A stretch of 35,285 bases of DNA from NCBI GenBank assembly GCA_028278345.1, contig JANQEL010000209.1:1-35285 (forward strand), read 5' to 3'. Source of the stretch: Myxococcota bacterium. Lineage in GTDB: Bacteria > Myxococcota_A > UBA9160 > UBA4427. The first letter of the stretch is position 1, and each line of letters opens with the position of its first letter. Both the position numbers and the translations under genes were made by a program. The notes beneath the pieces are model-generated. The model searched no databases. It was not told the DNA's origin and saw nothing but the letters and a program-made list of their open reading frames with translations. Shown in pieces: positions 22,245 to 29,953 of this stretch.

Positions 22245-23791
22245 GCGACGAGGTCGCGAAGCCGGGGCCACAGCCCGGCCGCTCCGGCGGCCCGATCGGA
22301 CCCGGTGCGGCCCACGACCGGCAGGTCGCCTTTCCGGTTCGCGTTGCCTACGGCGTCGGTTCGATCGCGGATGGCGCAAAGAACGCGGCCTTCAATGCGT
22401 TCCTGGTCCTCTATTACACGACCGTGCTCGGGCTTCCGGGGACGCTCTCGGGGCTCGCGATCTTCATCGCGCTCTGCGTCGATGCGGTGACCGACCCGCT
22501 GGTGGGTTCGCTCTCCGACCACTTCCGCTCGCGCTGGGGAAGGCGACATCCCTTCATGTATGCCGCGGCGGTTCCCATGGGTTTCTGCTTCTACGGGTTG
22601 TTCGCGCCGCCGGCGGGTCTTTCGGAAGGACAGCTCTTCGCCTGGCTTCTCGCGTTCTCGATCGGGGTGCGGTTGTTCCTGACCCTCTACATGGTGCCGA
22701 GTGGTGCGTTGGCGCCGGAGATGACGAACCACTACGACGAGCGCACGCGCCTCGTGGGCTATCGCTGGTTGATCGGCTGGAGCGGTGCGATCACGGTGAC
22801 GCTGATGGGGTGGTTGGTCTTCCTCGCCGATATCGAAGTGAAGGGAGACGGTCGACTCGACGCATCCAACTATCCGGCCCTCGGTATGTTCGCGGGTGTT
22901 CTGGTCGCGGTGGCCATCCTCGTATCGTCGGCTGGCACGCACTCGGTGATTCCGCGGCTGCGAGATGTGGAGGGCCACCAGGCCGGCTTCTCTCCGCGCG
23001 CATTCTTTCGCGATGCCCGATCGGCACTGCAGAACCATTCCCTGCGAATGCTGCTCGGCAGTTCGCTCTTCGCCGCGATGGCCCTCGGCGTGAACGAAGT
23101 GCTGCGCACCTACATGGCGACCTGGTTCTGGGAGTTTCCTTCCGGCGACATCGGGCTGCTCGCCGCGCTACAGATCGTGCCGATCCTGCTGGGCTTCTCC
23201 CTCGTCGGACCGATCAGCGGGCGCTACGACAAACGCCGCGCCGTCATCTACCTCTCGATCTTCGCGATCTTCTGGGCCCCACTCCCCGTGCTGATGCGCT
23301 TCGCGGGGCTGGCCCCCGAGAACGGCAGCCCATTCCTGCTGCCGTTCATCATGGGGCACGGTCTGTTCCTGGTCGCGACGGTGATCCAGGTCGCGATCCT
23401 GAACTCGTCGATGGTGATCGACGCAACCGATGAGCACGAACTCGATACCGGCACGCGTCTCGAAGGCACGTTCATCGCGGTGACCTCCTTCACCTCGAAG
23501 GCGGTGTCGGGCTTCGGCAACTTCATCGGGGGCATGCTGCTCGACCTGATCGACTTTCCCCAGGGTCAGGTCGACGCCGCGGTGGGGAGTGTTGCGCCCG
23601 AGAAGATCATGATGCTCGGGATCGCGGAGGGGCCCGGCCTCGTCGTCTTCTATCTGGCAGCTGTGTTCTTCATCACGCGCTTGCGGCTCACGCGCGAACG
23701 CTACGCCGAAGTCTCTACGGCGCTGGCCGAACGCCGCGCGAGCGGCCCGCATGCCGACGGTGATAGCATTTCGCGATCGGGAGGATTCTGA
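22241..23791 (+). CDS. GPH-family MFS symporter
   Basis: 516 residues from ATG 22241. Twelve membrane helices are expected. The motif DAVTDPLVGSLSDHFRSRWG (81-100), followed by RRHPF, is the glycoside-pentoside-hexuronide:cation symporter signature between helices 2 and 3. Homologues carry sugars or other small solutes with Na+ or H+. In many environmental bacteria such carriers sit by P450 or lipid-catabolism genes and their substrate is uncertain. A P450 gene starts at the very next base after the stop. Confidence 0.93.
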   Translation: MSDEVAKPGPQPGRSGGPIGPGAAHDRQVAFPVRVAYGVGSIADGAKNAAFNAFLVLYYTTVLGLPGTLSGLAIFIALCVDAVTDPLVGSLSDHFRSRWGRRHPFMYAAAVPMGFCFYGLFAPPAGLSEGQLFAWLLAFSIGVRLFLTLYMVPSGALAPEMTNHYDERTRLVGYRWLIGWSGAITVTLMGWLVFLADIEVKGDGRLDASNYPALGMFAGVLVAVAILVSSAGTHSVIPRLRDVEGHQAGFSPRAFFRDARSALQNHSLRMLLGSSLFAAMALGVNEVLRTYMATWFWEFPSGDIGLLAALQIVPILLGFSLVGPISGRYDKRRAVIYLSIFAIFWAPLPVLMRFAGLAPENGSPFLLPFIMGHGLFLVATVIQVAILNSSMVIDATDEHELDTGTRLEGTFIAVTSFTSKAVSGFGNFIGGMLLDLIDFPQGQVDAAVGSVAPEKIMMLGIAEGPGLVVFYLAAVFFITRLRLTRERYAEVSTALAERRASGPHADGDSISRSGGF

Positions 23792-25012
23792 GTGAGCTCG
23801 ATCGACCTGTCGCGCTCGTTGAAGCTCGCGTCGCGAGACTTTGCCGCCCGCAAGTTCGACTACTACCGCGCGATGCTCGAAGAGCCCCGCGTCTACCGCG
23901 GCCACATTTCGGTCGTCAAGCTCAAGCTGTTGGCGAGCTACGACGAGTGTCTCGCGCTGCTCAAGGATCCCCGCTTCATTCGCAATCGGTCGACCGTCAC
24001 CGGAGGCAGCCGCTTCCCCATCCCGATGCCGAAGACGGTGCAGCTCCTCGCGGCGAGCATGATCCAAGAAGACGGCGGAGCGCATCAGCGGTTGCGCAAC
24101 CTGGTCAACAGGGCCTTCACGCCCCACGCGATCGCTGCGCTCGGCGATCGCGTGGAGGATCTCTCCCAGGAGGTACTGGATCACCTCCACGAGGGCGATC
24201 GCGTCGACCTGATCGACGCCTATACCTCCCAGATCCCCACCGCGGTGATCGGTGAGATGATGGGCCTCCATCAGGAGGACATGCCGACCTTTCGCAATAG
24301 CCTGAAGGTGCTCACCAAGGGGCTCTCGGGTTGGAACCTGCTGCGAACCTTCGCCTTCGATCTGCGCCGCACGTCGAGCTTCGTGCGCGCGCTGATCGAG
24401 CGCAAGAAGGCCGAACCCGGCGACGACATCCTCACCGGCCTGATCGAAGCCGAGGAGGCGGGTGATCGCTTGAGCGAGGACGAACTCGTCGCGATGGTCT
24501 TCCTGCTCGTGATCGCGGGCTACGAAACCACTACCCACCTGATCGCGAACGGGGTGGTCGCGCTACTCGCCCATCCCGAACAACTGGAACGCTTCCGCAA
24601 GGATCCCGAGATCCAGGGGCCCGCGGTCGAGGAGATCCTTCGTTACACGGGGCCGATCCACGGCACCAAGCCCAATTGGGCAATCGAAGATGTTCACGAC
24701 TTCGGCGAGCCGATTCGCAAGGGCGAAGCCGTGATGCCCATGCTCGGGGCCGCGAATCGCGATCCCCGGGCGTTCCAGAACCCCGACGTATTCGACATCG
24801 GGCGGTCCCCCAACCACCACCTCGCGTTCTCGCATGGACCCCACTTCTGCCTCGGGTCGCATCTCGCGCGGATGGAGACGCGCATCGCGCTGCGCGATCT
24901 CTTCGACCGCTTCCCGGGCTTGAAGCTCGACGTGCCCGAGAACGAACTCGAATATGCAACCATGCCGGGGTGGAATCGTTTCAGGCAGCTGCCCGTCGTG
25001 CTGGGGAGCTGA
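23792..25012 (+). CDS. Cytochrome P450
   Basis: 406 residues from GTG 23792. Hallmarks: oxygen-binding I-helix AGYETTT (242-248), the ExxR of the K-helix at Glu281-Arg284 (EEILR), and the heme loop FSHGPHFCLGSHLARME with Cys353 as thiolate ligand. It is a soluble class I bacterial P450 that needs ferredoxin and ferredoxin reductase, which are not in the window. It should hydroxylate a hydrophobic substrate; which one is unknown. Directly downstream of, and probably co-transcribed with, the GPH symporter, so that carrier may import the substrate (inference). Confidence 0.95.
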   Translation: MSSIDLSRSLKLASRDFAARKFDYYRAMLEEPRVYRGHISVVKLKLLASYDECLALLKDPRFIRNRSTVTGGSRFPIPMPKTVQLLAASMIQEDGGAHQRLRNLVNRAFTPHAIAALGDRVEDLSQEVLDHLHEGDRVDLIDAYTSQIPTAVIGEMMGLHQEDMPTFRNSLKVLTKGLSGWNLLRTFAFDLRRTSSFVRALIERKKAEPGDDILTGLIEAEEAGDRLSEDELVAMVFLLVIAGYETTTHLIANGVVALLAHPEQLERFRKDPEIQGPAVEEILRYTGPIHGTKPNWAIEDVHDFGEPIRKGEAVMPMLGAANRDPRAFQNPDVFDIGRSPNHHLAFSHGPHFCLGSHLARMETRIALRDLFDRFPGLKLDVPENELEYATMPGWNRFRQLPVVLGS

Positions 25013-25028
25013 GCGGGAAAGCCGACGA

Positions 25029-25547
25029 ATGGGTCACGAAGACTGGTTGATGACGATGGCGGAGGTTTCGATCGCACTTGCGGGCTTCTCGAGCCTGGCC
25101 GCCGTATTGCGTGATCAGAGTCCAACGGAATCCAAGATCAACCGCACGCGCTTGTTGACAATCGTCGAGACCTCGCTGTCGGTGCTGGTCTTCTGCATCG
25201 TGCCCGCGGTTCTCCACGGACTCGGTGTCTCGGAGCCAGCTGCATTTCGGTTTTCGGCGGGCTTGTTTCTCTGTGGATCCGTGCCGACCACCTGGCGCGG
25301 GTTCCGGCGCTATCTGAGCGCATCGGAGGATGCATCCATGAAGGAATTTGCCCTGACGGGGTTCATGACGGTCATGGGGGCGCTGATGTCAGGGATGTCG
25401 GGCGTGATGTGTGTCGTGGGCATTCCCGAAACGTCACTCTCGATCCTCTACGTAATGACTCTGCTCGGGACGCTGATCATCGGCGCCGTGAACTTCGCCG
25501 GCTTCGCCGCTTCGATCGCGAATCTCTCGAGCGACGGGCCGGAGTGA
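25029..25547 (+). CDS. Four-helix membrane protein, AEI/AGFS family, chromosomal copy
   Basis: 172 residues from ATG 25029. N-terminal MAEVSIALAGFSSLAAVLR and a following LLTIVETSLSVLVF align with the two cassette-borne proteins at 6,745 and 7,886. Four membrane segments (about 8-25, 46-64, 70-90 and 105-150). Unknown function. It lies in an apparent operon with the P450 and a secreted protein, 17.8 kb from the nearest cassette homologue. Confidence 0.78.
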   Translation: MGHEDWLMTMAEVSIALAGFSSLAAVLRDQSPTESKINRTRLLTIVETSLSVLVFCIVPAVLHGLGVSEPAAFRFSAGLFLCGSVPTTWRGFRRYLSASEDASMKEFALTGFMTVMGALMSGMSGVMCVVGIPETSLSILYVMTLLGTLIIGAVNFAGFAASIANLSSDGPE

Positions 25548-25548
25548 G

Positions 25549-26244
25549 ATGAACCCCTGTCATGCACGACGCGGGCGCTGGTTCGGGCTCGTACTTTCAT
25601 GCCTGCTCTCTTCGCTCCCGGCGTCGGCTTCCGATGTGGATGTCGCGCAGATCCGCTCGGCCTTCGGCGACTACCGGGAGGCCATCCTTGCGAGCGACGG
25701 GCACGCGGCAGCCAATGGCCTCAGCCAGGCGACCCACGCCTACTACGAGCACATTCGCGAGTTGGCGCTGAGCGGATCCTCCGAAGTCGTCCAGAAACAG
25801 CCGGTGGCAGATCAACTCCAGATCCTTCTCTACCGCTCGCGCGTGCCCAGGCGGTTGCTCGAGACCATGTCTTCCGAAGGCCTGATCGCGCATTCGGTCG
25901 AACAGGGTTGGATCGCGCGCGAGAGCGTGGCAAAGATCGAGACGAGCAAGGTCGACGTGCGGGGCAACGAAGCAATGGTGCACGTGCGCACCGATGGAAT
26001 CGAGAAGGGGCCTGCCTTCTTCTATCGACGCGAAGCCGAGGGTTGGCGCCTCGATCTGGTTCCCGTGATGCGCGCGACCGAGAAGGCCCTGCGCAACGCC
26101 GCCCGCCGCGAAGACATGGAAACGAGTGACTTCGTCCTCGCCATCGTCGAGCGCGCGGTCGGTCGGGAGATCGGGGCCGAGGCCTGGATCCCCCTCGTCG
26201 ATCGCGCCGATAAGAATCCATCGTCCGATGGAGAGGTGCAGTGA
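25549..26244 (+). CDS. Exported protein of unknown function
   Basis: 231 residues from ATG 25549, one base after the previous stop. The N-terminus has a basic region then GLVLSCLLSSLPASA, a signal peptide probably cleaved near residue 27. The mature part is helical at first (FGDYREAILASDGHAAANGL), followed by strands such as NEAMVHVRTDGIEKGPAFFY. This resembles NTF2-like or lipoprotein-like exported domains, but I cannot assign it. Its TGA overlaps the next GTG. Confidence 0.72.
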   Translation: MNPCHARRGRWFGLVLSCLLSSLPASASDVDVAQIRSAFGDYREAILASDGHAAANGLSQATHAYYEHIRELALSGSSEVVQKQPVADQLQILLYRSRVPRRLLETMSSEGLIAHSVEQGWIARESVAKIETSKVDVRGNEAMVHVRTDGIEKGPAFFYRREAEGWRLDLVPVMRATEKALRNAARREDMETSDFVLAIVERAVGREIGAEAWIPLVDRADKNPSSDGEVQ

Positions 26245-26849
26245 GCGAAGCCGAGCGCATACGCTTCTATTTCAGCTTTCGTAGCCCGTTCGCGTGGTTC
26301 GCGGCCGAGCAGTTGGAAGAACGGTTCGAGGGGCTGGACGTGGAGTTCGATCTTCGTGCCATCTATCCCTCGGCAGGCAACTTCCCGAACGATCCGACCC
26401 TCGTCCCCAACAAGGCGCGCTACTTCGTGCAGGACATGCTGCGAAACGCGCGGCGCCTCGGGCTCGAGGTCGAGTTTCCCGAATCGGTCGACATCGATTG
26501 GAGTCCATCGCATGTCGCAGCGGCGGCAGCCGTCGAAGCGGGAGGCGGCGTGGCCTTCGTGTTGGAGCTCTATCGCAAGCGTTGGAGTGAAGGCGCGGAC
26601 ATCAGCTCCGAGGCGATCATCGCCGAAGCGGCGAAGAACGCGGGGCTCGATGCGGCGGCCATCGTCGCGGCAACACGCGAGCCCGATCGCCAGGCCCGGG
26701 CGGCCGCCGCGTGGGACGAGGCGGCCGAAGAGGATGGCGTCTTCGGCGTTCCGAGCTTCGTCTTCCGCGACAAGCTCTACTGGGGGCAGGATCGGATGGA
26801 CTTCGTGCGTGACGCGGTGATCCGCTCGCGCGAGAAGGCGGCGGGCTAG
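26241..26849 (+). CDS. 2-hydroxychromene-2-carboxylate isomerase/DsbA family protein
   Basis: 202 residues from GTG 26241, overlapping the previous stop by 4 bp. FYFSFRSPFAWFAAEQLEER at the N-terminus and FGVPSFVFRDKLYWGQDRMD at the C-terminus (cis-Pro of the thioredoxin fold) define the HCCA isomerase/kappa-GST group. A paralogue lies at 21,246. The stop TAG shares the palindrome CTAG with the stop of the convergent gene. Confidence 0.88.
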   Translation: MSEAERIRFYFSFRSPFAWFAAEQLEERFEGLDVEFDLRAIYPSAGNFPNDPTLVPNKARYFVQDMLRNARRLGLEVEFPESVDIDWSPSHVAAAAAVEAGGGVAFVLELYRKRWSEGADISSEAIIAEAAKNAGLDAAAIVAATREPDRQARAAAAWDEAAEEDGVFGVPSFVFRDKLYWGQDRMDFVRDAVIRSREKAAG

Positions 26850-27196
26850 CCCTCCGTCCGAGCGCGGTGCTTCGCGACGTCGCGGAGGAGCTTCTCGAGG
26901 GCGGCTTCGTCGACCTCTTCGGGTTTCTTGAAGCGAAGACAGCTCTTGCCCGCGCTCACGCCGGGAAAGGCCCCCTTGTGTTGCTCGAGCACCTCGGGCG
27001 CGACGTAGAGCGCCACGTAGTTCTTCTGGGCGGCGAGGTTTGCAAGCCCCGGGTAGTCGAGCATGCCGTAGCGAATGCCCTCGCGGACTTTCGGATGCTT
27101 CGCGCGGATCACCCGGCGGACGGTCTCGAGGATCTTCTTCTGCGGTGATTCCACACTGCGGACGTACGCGGCGGGCGAACTCGAATCTCGCTTCAT
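26846..27196 (-). CDS. DUF1801 family protein
   Basis: 116 residues from ATG 27196, with a strong GGAGGG site. SVESPQKKILETVRRVIRAK, then REGIRYGMLDYPGLA, AQKNYVALYV and GKSCLRFKKPEEV match DUF1801, a YdhG/CyaY-like small fold with no assigned activity. It is the only minus-strand gene between 8,943 and 28,981. Its ribosome-binding site lies in a hairpin (27202-27217). Confidence 0.9.
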   Translation of the reverse strand: MKRDSSSPAAYVRSVESPQKKILETVRRVIRAKHPKVREGIRYGMLDYPGLANLAAQKNYVALYVAPEVLEQHKGAFPGVSAGKSCLRFKKPEEVDEAALEKLLRDVAKHRARTEG

Positions 27197-27201
27197 CGAA
27201 A

Positions 27202-27247
27202 ACCCTCCGGTGAGGGTCCGAAGGCTACCCCGAAACCGGGGCCTTCG
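27202..27247 (-). promoter_or_regulatory. Two hairpins in the DUF1801 leader; one covers its Shine-Dalgarno
   Basis: ACCCTC (27202-27207) pairs perfectly with GAGGGT (27212-27217); read on the minus strand this buries the GGAGGG ribosome-binding site 5 bp before the ATG. A second, larger stem (27219-27247) has CGAAGG and CCCCG arms pairing with CGGGG and CCTTCG, with a 3-base bulge. The region also separates two divergent genes, so it may hold both promoters. Confidence 0.45.
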
Positions 27248-27283
27248 TTTGATACGCTCTGCCGACCCCCACAAGGAGACCCC

Positions 27284-27667
27284 ATGGCGAAATTCATGCA
27301 GCCCTTCGAAGCCCAGACCTACGCAGCACTGCGAATCCTCTCCGGCTTCGCCTTCCTCTGGCACGGCACCCAGAAACTCTTCGGCATTCCCAGGGAGATG
27401 GGGACCGAGGCTCCGGCCTTCGTCATCTACGTGGCGGGTCCCCTCGAATTGGTGGGCGGCGTGCTCTTGATGGTCGGCCTGTTCACGCGCTGGACGGCCT
27501 TCATCTGCAGCGGCCTGATGGCGGCGGCCTACTGGATGGCTCATGGCACCAACCACCTGTTGCCGATGATGAACGGCGGCGAACTCGCCTTCCTCTACTG
27601 CTTCATCTTCCTGTTCATCGCGGCGCGCGGACCCGGCATCTGGAGCGTGGACGGCGCGTCGAGCTGA
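27284..27667 (+). CDS. DoxX family membrane protein
   Basis: 127 residues from ATG 27284, with a CAAGGAGAC site. ALRILSGFAFLWHGTQKLFG at the N-terminus, VAGPLELVGGVLLMVGLFTR and NGGELAFLYCFIFLFIAARG are the DoxX pattern of four membrane helices. DoxX-type proteins are often linked to thiol or quinone redox stress, but without known biochemistry for this branch. Confidence 0.93.
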   Translation: MAKFMQPFEAQTYAALRILSGFAFLWHGTQKLFGIPREMGTEAPAFVIYVAGPLELVGGVLLMVGLFTRWTAFICSGLMAAAYWMAHGTNHLLPMMNGGELAFLYCFIFLFIAARGPGIWSVDGASS

Positions 27668-27692
27668 CGCGACGCGCGCCCGACCGCTCGGC

Positions 27693-28121
27693 GTGAACGT
27701 CTTTGCCTACGGCTCGTTGGTCGTGCCGGACGTGATGCGTGTGGTGACGGGAAACGAGCACGCTCACGAGCGCGCGACCCTCGAGGGGTTCGCGCGCTTC
27801 CTGCTGGTGGATCGCGTGTATCCCGGCATCGTTCCCTGCGTAGACGAAGCGACCGAGGGACGCGTCTACTTCGACGTCGAGCCCCATGAACTCGAACGCC
27901 TCGACTGGTTCGAGGCGCACGAGTACGAGCGCGAAGTCGTTCAGGTGCGCGTTGGGAAGGAAGCGCGACATGAGGCCCTGGCCTACGTGATCGCGACCGA
28001 GCATCGAAGCATCGTGAGCGGAGAGCGCTGGGACGAAGCCCGCTTCGTCGCCGAGGTGCTGCCCGAGTTCCTCGAGTACGCCCGCCTCGACATGCAGGCC
28101 TTCGAGGATCAGTCGCGTTGA
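27693..28121 (+). CDS. Gamma-glutamylcyclotransferase-like (AIG2) protein
   Basis: 142 residues from GTG 27693. FAYGSLVVPDVM is the substrate-binding YGSL motif of the GGCT/AIG2 fold, and RVYFDVEPHELERLDWFEAH contains the usual acidic residue near the active site. These enzymes cyclise gamma-glutamyl amines or peptides; the substrate here is not known. Overlaps the next gene by 4 bp. Confidence 0.88.
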   Translation: MNVFAYGSLVVPDVMRVVTGNEHAHERATLEGFARFLLVDRVYPGIVPCVDEATEGRVYFDVEPHELERLDWFEAHEYEREVVQVRVGKEARHEALAYVIATEHRSIVSGERWDEARFVAEVLPEFLEYARLDMQAFEDQSR

Positions 28122-28981
28122 TCAGGGCGCGGCTCTTCGTGATCGCGGCGGCGGTCTGCTTTGCGACCGGCGGCACGGCGATCAAGCTCTCGGGGCTCAC
28201 GGGTTGGCAGATCTCCTGCTTTCGCTCGGCGACAGCGGTGCTGATTCTCTCGCTCCTGATGCCGAAGTGGCGGGCGTGGAGGAAGCCGCCGTGCCTCACG
28301 GTGGGGATCGCCTTCGGCGCGACGTTCGTGTTGTTCGTCGTATCGAACACGCTCACCACCGCGGCCAACGCGATCTTCCTTCAATACTCGTCGGTGTTGT
28401 ACATGCTGGCGCTGGGCCCTCGTTGGCTCGGCGAACCGAATCGGCGAAGCGACTTCGTGTTGATCGCACTGCTCGCCGCCGGGATGCTCCTGCTGTTTGC
28501 GGGGCGCGACGTGGCGAGTGAGACCGCCCCCGATCCCACCACCGGCAACATGCTGGCCGCGGCAGCGGGCATCACCTGGGCGCTCACCTTGATGGGTCTG
28601 CGTTGGCTCGCGACGCGAAGTGATCTCGAAGACGGCAGCGGTGCGGCAGTGATCTCGGGCAACGCGATCGCGTGCGTGATCAGCCTGCCGATGGCGTTTC
28701 CCGTCGAACAGATCGCCGCGATCGATTGGGGTGTGATCGCGTTTCTCGGGGCGATCCAGATCGCGCTCCCGTACGTCTTCCTGACGCGGGGGATGCAGGA
28801 GCTGCGGGCCCTCGAGGTTTCGCTGCTCCTGCTGGTCGAACCGTTGGCGAGTTCGTTCTTCGCATGGGGAGTGCACGGGGAGGCGCCATCGCTGGTCTCC
28901 CTCGGTGGGTGTGGGTTGATCTTCGCCGGTGTTCTGGCCGAAGCGGCGCGCGGGTCGGCGCCCGTCGCAACGGACGATTGA
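28118..28981 (+). CDS. EamA/DMT-family transporter
   Basis: 287 residues from TTG 28118, overlapping the previous stop (TTGA). Ten hydrophobic helices in two EamA repeats are expected: the first starts FVIAAAVCFATGGTAIKLSG, the second AAAAGITWALTLMGLRWLA. Members export metabolites or amino acids across the inner membrane. The substrate is unknown. Convergent with the Fpg gene, 10 bp apart. Confidence 0.9.
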   Translation: MIRARLFVIAAAVCFATGGTAIKLSGLTGWQISCFRSATAVLILSLLMPKWRAWRKPPCLTVGIAFGATFVLFVVSNTLTTAANAIFLQYSSVLYMLALGPRWLGEPNRRSDFVLIALLAAGMLLLFAGRDVASETAPDPTTGNMLAAAAGITWALTLMGLRWLATRSDLEDGSGAAVISGNAIACVISLPMAFPVEQIAAIDWGVIAFLGAIQIALPYVFLTRGMQELRALEVSLLLLVEPLASSFFAWGVHGEAPSLVSLGGCGLIFAGVLAEAARGSAPVATDD

Positions 28982-28991
28982 CGTCGGTGCG

Positions 28992-29942
28992 TCAGCGCTT
29001 CGGCCGGGCTTTCCGCTTCACCTTCGCTTTGGCCTTCGCCTTCGGCGCCGCCATCCCGCGCAGTTCGAGCTCTTCGAGGGTGCGCGGCCAGTCCTTCTTG
29101 AGCAGCTGCGAGAGCGCGCGATCGGCGAGGATGCGGCCTTCGTTCTGACAGCCCGGGCAGTAGTTGGTCTCGTGATCGCCGCGCACGATCCGCTGCACGG
29201 GGGCTTCGCACACGGGGCATGGCTCCCGATGACGACCGTGGACTGCCATGTCGGCGTGAAAGGCGGTGACCTTTTCGGGGAAGCCATCGCCGACTTCGGC
29301 CCGCAGACGTTCGAACCACTCCTGCAGCACCTCGCGCGTGGATTCGAAGAGCCGCTCGATCTCGTCGTCCTTCATGCGCTGGGAGAGCTTCACCGGAGAG
29401 AGACGCGCGCGATGCAGGATCTCGTCCGAGTACGCATTGCCGATGCCACTGAACAGATGCGGGTCGGTGAGGCAGCGCTTGAGGGTGTGGTTCTCTCGCA
29501 CGAGGGCCTGCTTGAAGGTCTCGCCGTCGATCTCGAAAACCTCGAGCCCACCGGGATCGAGTTCGCGCAGGCCCTCTTCGCCGCGGACGACGTGCAGGCT
29601 CGCGCGCTTCTTCGTTCCGGCTTCGGTGAGCACGAGCCAACCGTTTTCGAACTCGAAGGCGGCATGCACACGACGGGTGAGCTTCGTGCCGGGCTTCTTC
29701 CAGTGCAGGCGCCCCGCGATCATCAGGTGGATGACGAGGAAGAGATCGTCCTCCAACGCGATGACCACGCGCTTGCCGAGGCGACGGGTGCCTACGACCT
29801 GTTTGCCGAAGGTTTCGGAGAGCCTCGGGTCGAAGGTGCGAAGCAGGGAGGCGCTCGGCAGCTGGATGTGTTCGAGTACGCGACCCTCGATGCGCTCGGC
29901 CAGGCAGGCGCGGTAGACCTCGATGTCGGGATACTCGGGCAT
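28992..29942 (-). CDS. mutM: Formamidopyrimidine-DNA glycosylase (Fpg/MutM-like)
   Basis: 316 residues from ATG 29942, with AGAAGG 5 bp upstream. After Met removal, the N-terminal Pro2 (MPEYPDIEVY) would be the catalytic nucleophile with Glu3, as in Fpg/Nei enzymes. LGKRV holds the conserved Lys, and the C-terminal zinc finger has CPVC and CPGC pairs. It should excise oxidised purines (8-oxoguanine, formamidopyrimidines) and cut abasic sites. Odd: about 40 residues follow the zinc finger, ending in a Lys/Ala-rich tail (AAPKAKAKAKVKRK). Last gene of the minus-strand operon, 11 bp after the LuxC gene. Confidence 0.92.
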   Translation of the reverse strand: MPEYPDIEVYRACLAERIEGRVLEHIQLPSASLLRTFDPRLSETFGKQVVGTRRLGKRVVIALEDDLFLVIHLMIAGRLHWKKPGTKLTRRVHAAFEFENGWLVLTEAGTKKRASLHVVRGEEGLRELDPGGLEVFEIDGETFKQALVRENHTLKRCLTDPHLFSGIGNAYSDEILHRARLSPVKLSQRMKDDEIERLFESTREVLQEWFERLRAEVGDGFPEKVTAFHADMAVHGRHREPCPVCEAPVQRIVRGDHETNYCPGCQNEGRILADRALSQLLKKDWPRTLEELELRGMAAPKAKAKAKVKRKARPKR

Positions 29943-29953
29943 CCGGGCCTTCT

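Noticed and set aside
28381..29640. A 419-codon minus-strand frame antisense to the EamA gene and out of frame with Fpg
   Set aside because: The product is dominated by Arg, Ala and Ser with no domain, and it runs through two well-supported genes.
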